Part shown: one piece after another, positions 57,401 through 64,000 of the stretch
Numbering within the stretch: position 1 is the stretch's first letter
How the letters are laid out: each line of letters starts with the position of its first letter
NCBI RefSeq assembly: GCF_041435115.1
Contig: NZ_CP108046.1
Coordinates: forward strand, 186,001 to 250,000
Reading direction: 5' to 3'
Source of the DNA: Streptomyces sp. NBC_00289
Lineage (GTDB): Bacteria > Actinomycetota > Actinomycetes > Streptomycetales > Streptomycetaceae
DNA length: 64,000 nt
Notes under the pieces: generated by a model
Database searches by the model: none
Told to the model about the DNA's origin: nothing
What the model saw: the letters and a program-made list of their open reading frames with translations, nothing else
Translations under genes and position numbers: made by a program

Positions 57401-60400
57401 GTGGCGGACAAGCCGGCCGCGGCGAATGCCCGGATTTCGGTGACCGGCAGCAGTGACGAGTACCGGCCCGGCAACGGCGGCAAGACGTTCGCGGTGTTCC
57501 CGAAGAACACCGGCACCGACGTGTGGGATCAGAGCGTCGCGATCAACTGGGGCGAGTCACTGGCCGGCTCTGAGAATGCACAGCACGTCGAGTGGGTGGA
57601 GCACCAGCCGCAGAGCGGCCCCGACAAGCAGGTCAAGGCCTCGAGCACGTATGACTCCTACGGCAATCTCACCGACACCACCAGTGCCACGACCGGTGGG
57701 GTCAGCGGCAGCACACACACCGATTTCGACCTCTCGCCGCAGCGGCAGCTCGACTGGCTGGTCGGCCTGCCCGAGAAACAGACCGCACAGCAGACCGAGG
57801 CCGGCACCAGCAGCCCGGTGACCACCGTCACCGGTTTCGAGCACGACGAGCGTGGTCTGCCCACCGCAGTGCACACCGAGCCGGGCAATACGGACGAGCT
57901 GCGCAGCAGTGCGCGCACCGAGTTCGACGGCCTGGGTGTGCCGGTCAAGATGACGGCGAGTGCGCCAGGCCGGCCGGACCAGGTCACCCACCTCGAATAC
58001 GACAACGGCAAAATGTTCGGCTCGACGCAGCCGGATGAGCGGATCTACCCCTCGCAGACCTGGCAGGAGTATGCGGTGGCCGCCTACCGGCCCACCACCT
58101 GGCAGGCGGTCCACCCCGCGCTCGGCGTCACGGTTGCGACCGAGGACGTCAACGGCACCGGCTCCACGACATCCGTCGATGACCTGGGCCGCCCGGTGCG
58201 CAGCGAGGCCGACGGTACTCAGCCGACCACCCTCGCCTACGCCCCCTACAAGGTCACTGCGGGCGGGAACGTGCTGGGCATGCAGGTGACGGCCACCACC
58301 GGCCAGAACGTGACGAAGACGGTCACGGCGCCGGCGGGCAACACCCACCTGACCACCACCACCGGTTTCGCCGGGGAAACGGTCACCACCGCCACCGGCT
58401 ACGACAACCTGGGCCGCGTCGCCTACACCACCCGGCCCTCCGCCGGCACCCCGGACCCGTCCGAGGCGACGTCCGTCTTTTACGACAGCCTGGACCGGCC
58501 GACCGAGACCGAGTACCCGGACGAGACCAACTCGAGCGTGACCTACCCCTCGTTCTTCACCACCCAGACCGAGGATCCCCGCGGCGCGAAGACCGTGACC
58601 ACCACCGACGTCGACGGCCGGATACGCACCACCGTCGGCAAGCTCCGCAAGCCGGGCGGCACCACCGCAGACGTCACCACCACCTACGCCTACAAGCGGC
58701 TGCAGAGCGTTGTCACGGACGACAAGGGCAACAAGACCACCACCGACTTCGACATCCTGGGCAGGCCCACCAAGCTGACCGACCCCGACCGGGGAACATC
58801 CACCACCAGCTACTACGGCAACGGACAGGTCAACACGACCACCCGTCCCGGCCAGCAGACCGGCTACCACTACGACGCCCTGGGCCGCCCCACCTCGACC
58901 GTCGCTGACGTCGGCGGCACCAAACGCACCGACACCTACGTGTGGGACACCGCCCAAAACGGTGTGGGCCAGCTGGACCGTGCCACCAGCGGCGACAACA
59001 TCACCACCGCCTACCGCTACGACGACATGGGCCGCCCCATCGGCACCGACTACACCGATGCGGCCACCAACACCACCTACAAGACCGACCAGCACTACGA
59101 CGCCCAGGGCCGTCCCGACACGATGACCTACCCGGCCGTTCCCGGCCGCAACCGCCTGAGCGTGTCCCCCACCTACAACACCTACGGTCACATCAGTGAC
59201 ATCAAGGACACCACCGACCCGCAGGCCCCCAAGCAGCTGTGGCACGCCACCGCCCGCAACGCGGACATGGCCCTGACCGCCGCCACCCTGGGCGCCGGCG
59301 CAACCATCAGCCTCAGCAACACCTACAACCCGCAGACCGGCCGGCTGGAGAAGTCCACCGCCGAACGGGCCTCCGACAAGGCAGTCCTGCAAAACCGCGG
59401 ATACACCTACTACGACGACGGCATGGTCCACACCCGCACCCAGACCGACACCACCGCCAACCGCAGCGAAACCTTCACCTACAACGACTTCGACCAGCTC
59501 ACCGGCTGGAACCTCACCAACGGCCCCGACCCCCAACTCACCACCAGCTACGGCTACAACACCATCGGCAACCTCGAGACCGTCACCAACAACAAGGGCC
59601 TGACCGACACCCGCACCTACGGCCGCAACGACGGCACCCTGCCCCACGCCCTGACCAGCCGCACCACCACCGGCGGCGAACCCGCCGTCGACGAGACCTA
59701 CACCTACGACACCCTCGGCCGCCAGGAAGCCACCAAGAAAACCACCACCACCCTCAGGGCCACCACCTACACCCCCTTCGACCTGCCCCGCACCGTCACC
59801 AAAGACGGAAAAACCACCACCTTCGCCTACGACGCCTTCGGCACCCGCATCAAGAAAACCGGCCCCGACGGCACGTCCTTCACCCTCCCCGGCCTCTTCG
59901 AGGACCGCACCGACACCGCCGGCAAACACTCCTACGTCTTCTACCTCACCGGCCCCGAAGGTGCCATCGGCCAGGCCGTCCACGACGCCACCGGCACAAA
60001 AATCGACTACACCCTCACCGACCAGCTCGGATCCGTCTCCACCACCGTCAACGACACCGGCCAGATAGGCCAGACCTTCTTCTACGACCCCTACGGCGCC
60101 CGCACCACCGCCGCCGGCACCCGCACCACCACCACCGGCAGCCACACCCACGGCTACACCGGCCAGGAACACGACGACAACCTCGGCCTCATCAACATGA
60201 ACGCCCGCGCCTACGACCCCGACCAAAACCAGTTCCTCACCCCCGACACCGTCCTGAGCAACCACCCCTACAACTATGCAAACGCCAGCCCCCTCAACCA
60301 CACCGACCCCACCGGCAACGACCCCACCTGCCCCCTCGGCCTCTGCCCCAGCAACAACGTCACCGCCGGCATCATGACCGCCGGCGCCATCGGCACCGGC

Positions 60401-61297
60401 CAATACCAGTCCGGCTACGAAACCCCCGGCGGCCCCGGCGGCATGTCCGGCCTCGGCGGCGGAAACTTCGGCTTCGGCAACCCCTACGGAACCTTCGGCA
60501 ACGCCGGCTCCGACGGCGGCTCCTTCACCCCCATCATCAACAACACCCAACAAATCCTCGACGACATCAAAGCCACCTACGACGACTACGTCTACACCTG
60601 GGACCGCCTCCGAAACGAAGGCATCTCCTACAGCCTCACCGACCCCTACGACGAACTCGCCGGAATCAACCGCGAAACCTACAACACCAACGTCGGCGCC
60701 GTCATCGACACCGCCGCCATAACCGCCGCAGCAGCCAGTCTCGCGTATGGCACTGCGGAAGTTTTGACCCACACCGGCATAGGGAATCTCGACTATTCGG
60801 CATGGCAAGCTGTGGGCGATATCGTTGACATCTTGGACGAAGGTCAGAAACTAGGCGGTTCATTTTTGGAACCGGTTCTTGATCCGACGACAGATGGAGT
60901 CAACCCTTGGTGTGGCACCTATAACTGCATAGGAGCCTCGATTGCGGACGATGCCACGGCGAATAACCACCCCGCCCTCGCAGTTCCAGCTTACGAAGAG
61001 AAGGATGCAGGGTACGTCTGGGATATTGAAGATTATCAAAGGTCTCTAGGCATTAAAGAAGGCGTACTGACGGCCAGCAATAACAGTCAGCTTGAGCGGA
61101 GAATTCGCAGCATGGGAGACGGTTCCCGCGCCATAGTAGTTGGACACAATCACTCCATACCTAAAACTCTAAACCACACATTCACCGTCAGGAACGTGGG
61201 TGGAATTATTGAATGGCGAAACCCGCAACGAGTTGCTGTCGATATAGAGAGGAGGGCTCGCGGATATAGAGGTTTCTGGATATTTCGTACCAAATAG
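54419..61297 (+). CDS. Secreted RHS/YD-repeat polymorphic toxin with papain-fold tip
   Basis: 2292 residues from ATG 54419; the frame is open 26 codons further up without a signal or ribosome site. A Sec signal (MWKLKRRLLRSSVAAGVAAA...AVAADG) precedes a SpvB-like domain (YGMPLTVPEGRAGVQPQLSL). Seven FG-GAP/VCBS calcium loops of the D-x-D/N-G-D-G type follow (residues about 437-835), then a TcdB-middle-like part (GEVTSWKPTRPSQTVTTYDL). YD repeats span about 1080-1910, and the RHS core motif is GLINMNARAYDPDQNQFLTP (about 1922). The variable tip (about 1965-2292) ends in a papain-like fold: Cys2170 in YNCIGASIAD, His2253 in NHTFTVRNVGG and Asn2268 in WRNPQ, resembling Tox-PL/glutamine deamidase toxins. 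The last about 560 bases are much lower in G+C. Confidence 0.9.
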   Translation: MWKLKRRLLRSSVAAGVAAALVGSIGPVVFAPGAVAADGPPVPKHPLPVPSGDPAAAAKAGYLPGSGSVGPNGAFTYGMPLTVPEGRAGVQPQLSLNYSSSGGDGAFGLGWSLSGMGSSITRCATAPDSEGARSGISYDKKDRYCLDGAKLVGVGASGPGQSGEYGADGTEYRTESDGFAKIVSVNANNPDMGPDKFLVYGKDGRISTYEAQAALRTTDSVNLAKEWEELRTEVYHTPDGTVFTKRIPDIMSAPYVKQHSTVHSMPRVIWLLKSVKDRSGNEMRYTYDPTTSAQFGNKYPLKKIDYTFGPGRDAARSVEFAYESRHDATSAWVNGVRYVNDERVKSVTMKAPNPTATTAVRTYNFTYRGAGTADHDKTRSLLWKVQECGAKGGCLPYREFRWTGAEDLPSFTTSSLGNWNPASEPSPDGLRPSAQVLDVDGDGSDDLLTQNSSATGRQVEARLGSRNAAGVVSPLADRRQVSGVGGFPDVLPVGNAPGLDLREGRPVDIEGDGTPEFMVKTVDLTGTHERMLRWNKGAHRFDSTSLVFDADGYFSDFADLDGDGLMDRISADVPSASPDEGNRRTLSVRMNKGGGTFGPSVNSDIPGKCPGARVSDTDGDGRADLILDKPLTTPDYNGKFACSTGQHTVAVRAGSDGSGALQAVPGKGADDAVGTGGWKFSPLAPQGVSSRKVSSPDDAEGGLYLGYRFNALANWIIRPGDYNGDGLQDTLMMSKVQGADSVMLWNTGAGLFWDGKAVQIPLGSLPATEENVQVADVNGDGRDDVVGFRSEIDGPVQKYVAIMLSKGDGTFSVDEVTAGPIDRMAKLGDFNGDGLLDLLRAEKTALKVMIQNAPQSGGTRISDVRDEDAPYSRNVVTYSQEWNDHPDLMGEDTCQAPLQCMRRGMTVVRELLTREHGLMTSLGSSEYFSYRDPVAHVRQGFLGFGEVTSWKPTRPSQTVTTYDLRTTFDGGKRYPFAGRPKTVTTVTPILSQNEVADKPAAANARISVTGSSDEYRPGNGGKTFAVFPKNTGTDVWDQSVAINWGESLAGSENAQHVEWVEHQPQSGPDKQVKASSTYDSYGNLTDTTSATTGGVSGSTHTDFDLSPQRQLDWLVGLPEKQTAQQTEAGTSSPVTTVTGFEHDERGLPTAVHTEPGNTDELRSSARTEFDGLGVPVKMTASAPGRPDQVTHLEYDNGKMFGSTQPDERIYPSQTWQEYAVAAYRPTTWQAVHPALGVTVATEDVNGTGSTTSVDDLGRPVRSEADGTQPTTLAYAPYKVTAGGNVLGMQVTATTGQNVTKTVTAPAGNTHLTTTTGFAGETVTTATGYDNLGRVAYTTRPSAGTPDPSEATSVFYDSLDRPTETEYPDETNSSVTYPSFFTTQTEDPRGAKTVTTTDVDGRIRTTVGKLRKPGGTTADVTTTYAYKRLQSVVTDDKGNKTTTDFDILGRPTKLTDPDRGTSTTSYYGNGQVNTTTRPGQQTGYHYDALGRPTSTVADVGGTKRTDTYVWDTAQNGVGQLDRATSGDNITTAYRYDDMGRPIGTDYTDAATNTTYKTDQHYDAQGRPDTMTYPAVPGRNRLSVSPTYNTYGHISDIKDTTDPQAPKQLWHATARNADMALTAATLGAGATISLSNTYNPQTGRLEKSTAERASDKAVLQNRGYTYYDDGMVHTRTQTDTTANRSETFTYNDFDQLTGWNLTNGPDPQLTTSYGYNTIGNLETVTNNKGLTDTRTYGRNDGTLPHALTSRTTTGGEPAVDETYTYDTLGRQEATKKTTTTLRATTYTPFDLPRTVTKDGKTTTFAYDAFGTRIKKTGPDGTSFTLPGLFEDRTDTAGKHSYVFYLTGPEGAIGQAVHDATGTKIDYTLTDQLGSVSTTVNDTGQIGQTFFYDPYGARTTAAGTRTTTTGSHTHGYTGQEHDDNLGLINMNARAYDPDQNQFLTPDTVLSNHPYNYANASPLNHTDPTGNDPTCPLGLCPSNNVTAGIMTAGAIGTGQYQSGYETPGGPGGMSGLGGGNFGFGNPYGTFGNAGSDGGSFTPIINNTQQILDDIKATYDDYVYTWDRLRNEGISYSLTDPYDELAGINRETYNTNVGAVIDTAAITAAAASLAYGTAEVLTHTGIGNLDYSAWQAVGDIVDILDEGQKLGGSFLEPVLDPTTDGVNPWCGTYNCIGASIADDATANNHPALAVPAYEEKDAGYVWDIEDYQRSLGIKEGVLTASNNSQLERRIRSMGDGSRAIVVGHNHSIPKTLNHTFTVRNVGGIIEWRNPQRVAVDIERRARGYRGFWIFRTK

Positions 61298-61303
61298 TTG
61301 GCT

Positions 61304-61423
61304 GTGGAAATTAAGGATCTTGCCGCAAGGCTCCGCGGTTACCCAGCCACTCAGTCCGGTAACAGGGCTATCGCCCACGACGTGATGCACGATATCGGTC
61401 GCGGGGTCGGAGTCTTGACATAA
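61304..61423 (+). CDS. 39-residue ORF directly after the toxin gene
   Basis: GTG at 61304, six bases after the RHS stop. The ORF reads VEIKDLAARLRGYPATQSGN, then RAIAHDVMHDIGRGVGVLT, and ends just before a terminator hairpin. In RHS systems the next gene normally encodes immunity; this is too short for a known immunity fold. It may be a truncated start of one, a minimal immunity peptide, or chance. Its lower-G+C composition matches the toxin tip. No similarity is recognised. Confidence 0.4.
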   Translation: MEIKDLAARLRGYPATQSGNRAIAHDVMHDIGRGVGVLT

Positions 61424-61426
61424 AGA

Positions 61427-61473
61427 GGGCCGTACGGGTTGAGCGTGTGGGACGAACCTCGCCCGTACGGCCC
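61427..61473 (+). terminator. Terminator of the FKBP-RHS locus
   Basis: GGGCCGTACGGG (61427-61438) pairs with CCCGTACGGCCC (61462-61473) and is followed by TTTCTC. It starts four bases after the 39-residue ORF. Confidence 0.7.
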
Positions 61474-61532
61474 TTTCTCATCGCATCTGTACCGACGTCT
61501 CCCCGGACGTAACTTGGCCGGCCCACTCAGCT

Positions 61533-61690
61533 TCTTCGAGTTGGCTACCGATCAGGTGAGGTTCCGCGAGCGCAACGAGCGAGGCCCCCGAGCCGTTGAT
61601 CGAGATGTCTGACGTCTCAACCAGCTGCCCGGACGCCTCGTTGGTCATCTATCCTGCCGCACTCGACCTACCCCATGCGCTCGTAGAGTG
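61533..61690 (+). pseudogene. IS5-family 5' end fragment
   Basis: An IS5-type end (CAGCTTCTTCGAGTTGGC) and leader lead to [15 protein letters not shown] followed by a TGA. This is the first about 160 bp of an IS5 element, cut off where ISAzo13 sequence begins. Confidence 0.6.
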
Positions 61691-61897
61691 AGTCTGATTC
61701 GACGCCGGGGACCCGGTGATCGGCGTCGATACGAAGAAGAAGGAAATCGTGGGGTCGTACGGGAACGGCGGCCGCGAGTGGCGGCTCGCAGGCGACCACG
61801 TGCAGGTCAGCACCCATGACTTCCCGGACAAAGTACTCGGGAAGGCCGTGCCCTATGGCATCTATGACCTGGCTGCGAACACCGGCTGGGTCAGTGA
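61691..61897 (+). pseudogene. ISAzo13-family transposase internal fragment
   Basis: GDPVIGVDTKKKEIVGSYGN, REWRLAGDHVQVSTHDFPD and VPYGIYDLAANTGWVS are the central catalytic region of an ISAzo13 transposase. It is interrupted by the IS5 starting at 61898 and truncated on the left. It differs from the other ISAzo13 copies. Confidence 0.7.
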
Positions 61898-62765
61898 GCT
61901 TGTTCAGTTCGGCCACTGATCGGGTGACGTGTGGTGAGGGCGGAACGGGCAGAGCCCCAGGGCTGTTGAGCGAGGTGTCTACGCTCAACTCTTCAGCCTT
62001 GGGGCTCTGTTGGTTCCTTATCGTGCCGTACTCGATGTCCCGCATGCCCTCGTGGAGTGGCTGACGATACTGATCGTCACCCGGGAGGGTGACCGAAGAT
62101 GCAAGCTGTCCCCGTCGCGGCGGGCCCTGGTCGCACTGGTGTACCTGCGGAAGAACGACACCCTGCGACAGCTCGCGGCCGGTTTCGGCATCGGTTTGGC
62201 ACCGCCCACGCCCATGTCCACGCGGTCGTGGCACTTCTGGCCGATCTTGCACCGGGATTGACAGCGGCCCTGAGATCGGCCGACACCCGGTACGTTCTTC
62301 TGGACGGGACACTCGCCGAATGCGACCGAACCGGCGACGGCCGCGCGGACTACTCGGGCAAACACCGCCGACACGGCGTGAACCTACAGGTCGTGGATAG
62401 CACCAGATGGAACACTCGTCTGGATTTCGCCTGCTCTGCCGGGTCGTACTCACGATCTCACCGCGGCCCGCCGACACCGGATCATCGCCACCTGTATCCG
62501 TCTCGGCATCCCTGTCATCGCAGACCGGAGCTACCAGGGCGCCGGCGACATCGTCGCCGTCCCGCACCGACGCAAACCCGGGAAAGACCTCACACTCAAA
62601 CAGAAATGCGTCAACCGGGCCCACTCCCGACTTCCTTGGCCTGTCGAACGGACCATCGCGGAGATCAAGACCTGGCGCATCCTCCGCAAAGCGCGCTGCC
62701 ACCCCACCGCAATCACGTCAATCACCAAAGCCATCCTCACCCTGGAGACTCACCGCTGAACAAGC
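61898..62765 (+). mobile_element. IS5-family element (copy E), multiply frameshifted
   Basis: Ends GCTTGTTCAG and CTGAACAAGC. The left flank TCAGTGA (61891-61897) is not repeated on the right (TCAATTG), so a flank has been exchanged. Transposase fragments: [51 protein letters not shown] and [20 protein letters not shown], then further shifts from about 62395. WRILRKARCHPTAITSITKA-like coding, shifted, precedes the right end. Confidence 0.8.
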
Positions 62766-62806
62766 TCAATTGCTCCGCACCCAACCCGGTTGTAACCTGC
62801 CAGCTC

Positions 62807-62871
62807 AACGACCCCGCCCCGGCAACACCTGTCTTGTGCGAGAACTCGTCAGGTTACCGAGCGGGGTCGTT
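62807..62871. terminator. 11-bp stem hairpin with long loop
   Basis: AACGACCCCGC (62807-62817) pairs with GCGGGGTCGTT (62861-62871). It is possibly a terminator or part of the adjoining intron remnant's structured RNA. Confidence 0.35.
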
Positions 62872-62924
62872 GCGGTTGACCAAGGGGTGGAAGCCTCCCC
62901 GTGGGCTTGTGAATAACCCTCCTG

Positions 62925-63400
62925 GTGAAGGCATTCCTCAAAGCGGGCATCCTCGGCGAGGATCGCGGACTGCGAGAAACCAGCGCCGGAACCCCAGGGT
63001 TCGATCTTGTCGCCGTTGCTCAGCAACGTGGCCCTGTCGGTCCTGGACGAGTACGTCGCCCAGGGACCGGGAGCACCCGGAAGCAGCAAGCTGGGGCGGG
63101 AAGAGCGTCGCCTGATGGGACCTCCGCCGCCGCTACTGCGGGGGTGGTTGGCGGCCAGTTGGAGAGGAACGGACGCTGTTCGACCCCGGAAAGGTGCGCA
63201 CAACACGCTACCGCTACCGGGGCGCGGCCATCCCTTCCCCCTGGCCGACCACGGCATGAGGACGATCATCAACAGCAAAACGGGACTTGTGGAGCGCCCG
63301 GTGCCATGAGAGTGGCACGCCGGGTGCGGGAAGCGGCCCGAAGAAACGGCTCGATTGAAAGAGGAGACCGTGCTTCGGGCCGACTTCACCGCCCCAAGGC
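62925..63400 (+). pseudogene. Group II intron remnant (third lineage): RT pieces and 3' domains
   Basis: VKAFLKAGILGEDRGLRETS (with SAGTP) and ILSPLLSNVALSVLDE-like sequence in a shifted frame are RT palm segments before the Y-A-D-D box, which is missing. A deletion near 63110 joins them to LRRRYCGGGW and LFDPGKVRTTRYRYRGAAIP, the distal end of the protein. Downstream, GAGCGCCCGGTGCC with GGCACGCCGGGTGC (63290-63330) fits a domain V, and GCGGCCCGAAG with CTTCGGGCCGAC (63332-63395) fits domain VI. It is not related to the intron at 3404-5960. Confidence 0.65.
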
Positions 63401-63429
63401 ATACGCCCCGGACCCCTTCGACCAGCCGA

Positions 63430-63621
63430 GCCCCGACCTCTCCCCACGCTGACCGCCCTTCACGAGGCCCAGCGTGAGACGCACGTGGACAAACGACGCG
63501 GCCACCGGCCACGCGCCAAGGGCGACGGCAACACGTCTCCTGGCCGCCGTCCTTTATTACCGGCACGGCCTACCCCAGATCGCTATCGCCGCCCTGTTCC
63601 ATGTCCGGCCCGAGACACTGA
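63430..63621 (+). pseudogene. Transposase N-terminal fragment (DDE type, helix-turn-helix)
   Basis: TALHEAQRETHVDKRRGHRP and RAKGDG, then in another frame LLAAVLYYRHGLPQIAIAAL and FHVRPETLS: the N-terminal HTH region of an actinomycete IS5-like transposase. It is broken by a frameshift near 63535 and by the IS5 starting at 63622. The group II remnant ends immediately upstream, so the intron probably inserted in this element. Confidence 0.55.
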
Positions 63622-64000
63622 GCTTGTTCAGCGGTGAGTCTCCAGGGTGAGAATGGCTCTGGCGATTGACGTCATCCGGCTCGGGTTGCAGTGGGCTTTG
63701 CGGAGGATCCGCCAGGTCTTGACCGATGCGATGGATCTCTCGACAGGCCACCGCAGACGCGAGTGCGCCCGGTTGACGCTTCTCTGTTTGACGGTGAGGT
63801 CTTTGCCCGGTCGTCGTCTGTGGGGCACGACGACGATGTCACCGGCGCCCTGGTAGCCGGGGTCGGCCAGGATCGGGATGCCCAGGCGGATACACGTAGC
63901 GATGATCCGGTGCCGTCGGGCCGCGGTCAGATCGTGGGTCCGGCCGGGCAGCGCGGGCGAGATCCACACCAGCGTGCCGTCGGGAGCGGTCACCACCTGC
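63622..64000 (-). mobile_element. IS5-family element (copy F), cut by the window end
   Basis: The left end GCTTGTTCAG follows ACACTGA (63615-63621). The transposase C-terminal 123 residues (from the window edge to 63628) read [40 protein letters not shown] and PVERSIASVKTWRILRKAHC. They are nearly the same as copy D at 47802-48182 (for example RCNPS versus HCNPS). No frameshift is visible in the part shown. Confidence 0.85.

Noticed and set aside
57557..60808. A 1083-codon open frame on the minus strand antisense to the RHS gene
   Set aside because: Val/Gly-rich shadow of a highly biased high-GC gene; no domain, signal or sensible start, and the plus strand carries clear RHS motifs.
59239..60828. 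A 529-codon plus-strand open frame rich in Arg/His/Pro
   Set aside because: Out-of-frame reading of the repetitive YD region of the RHS gene.

Overview
The window is high-GC DNA with Streptomyces-type codon use, and every recognisable host gene has an actinomycete look (Tat and lipoprotein signals, a subtilisin-inhibitor relic, Rieske and helicase relics, an anti-sigma/STAS pair, a giant Sec-exported RHS protein). It is most likely an accessory arm of a Streptomyces (or close relative) linear chromosome, or a large plasmid. Roughly two thirds of the sequence is insertion sequences, IS fragments and group II intron pieces. The families present are ISL3, IS5, IS630, IS701, IS110, ISAzo13, IS3, IS6, ISAs1, IS256, IS30, IS21, IS66 and IS1380. 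No CRISPR array, rRNA gene or complete tRNA gene was seen.

Layout. 1-10.0 kb: an intact ISL3, then an IS630 element carrying both an IS5 insertion and a complete group II intron, an intact IS701 and a second IS630 type; the latter abuts the 3' end of a dead helicase-associated-domain gene. 10.6-12.0 kb: a Tat-type lipoprotein flavin amine oxidase whose domain order is circularly permuted. 12.1-15.0 kb: two divergent broken IS110 elements. 15.3-17.0 kb: a small gene, ssb and a dead SSI-type protease inhibitor. 17.3-19.1 kb: an IS3 relic split by ISAzo13. 19.2-25.4 kb: an endonuclease VII-domain protein, a STAS/HATPase regulatory pair interrupted by IS6 and IS630, and an OafA-type acyltransferase. 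25.4-27.6 kb: a methyltransferase relic and IS debris. 28.7-32.1 kb: a secreted neutral ceramidase followed by a secreted sphingomyelinase C. 32.1-42.5 kb: one IS256 element into which IS5, ISL3, IS30 and IS110 have jumped, the IS110 itself carrying IS21 and ISAzo13. 42.5-52.8 kb: more IS relics, a low-GC SRPBCC gene, a 3' fragment of a tRNA-Lys gene, a Rieske relic and an intact IS1380. 53.2-61.5 kb: a two-domain FKBP lipoprotein, a 2292-residue RHS toxin with a papain-fold tip, a 39-codon ORF and a terminator. 61.5-64.0 kb: nested IS relics and a third group II intron remnant.

Genes that plausibly act together: (i) sphingomyelinase and ceramidase would sequentially convert sphingomyelin to ceramide and then to sphingosine plus fatty acid outside the cell; (ii) the FKBP lipoprotein lies just upstream of the exported RHS toxin and could help fold it at the outer membrane face; (iii) HATPase and STAS proteins form a partner-switching module, now damaged. 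Many IS insertions can be removed on paper using their target duplications, which restores the reading frame of the interrupted gene and gives a relative order of events.
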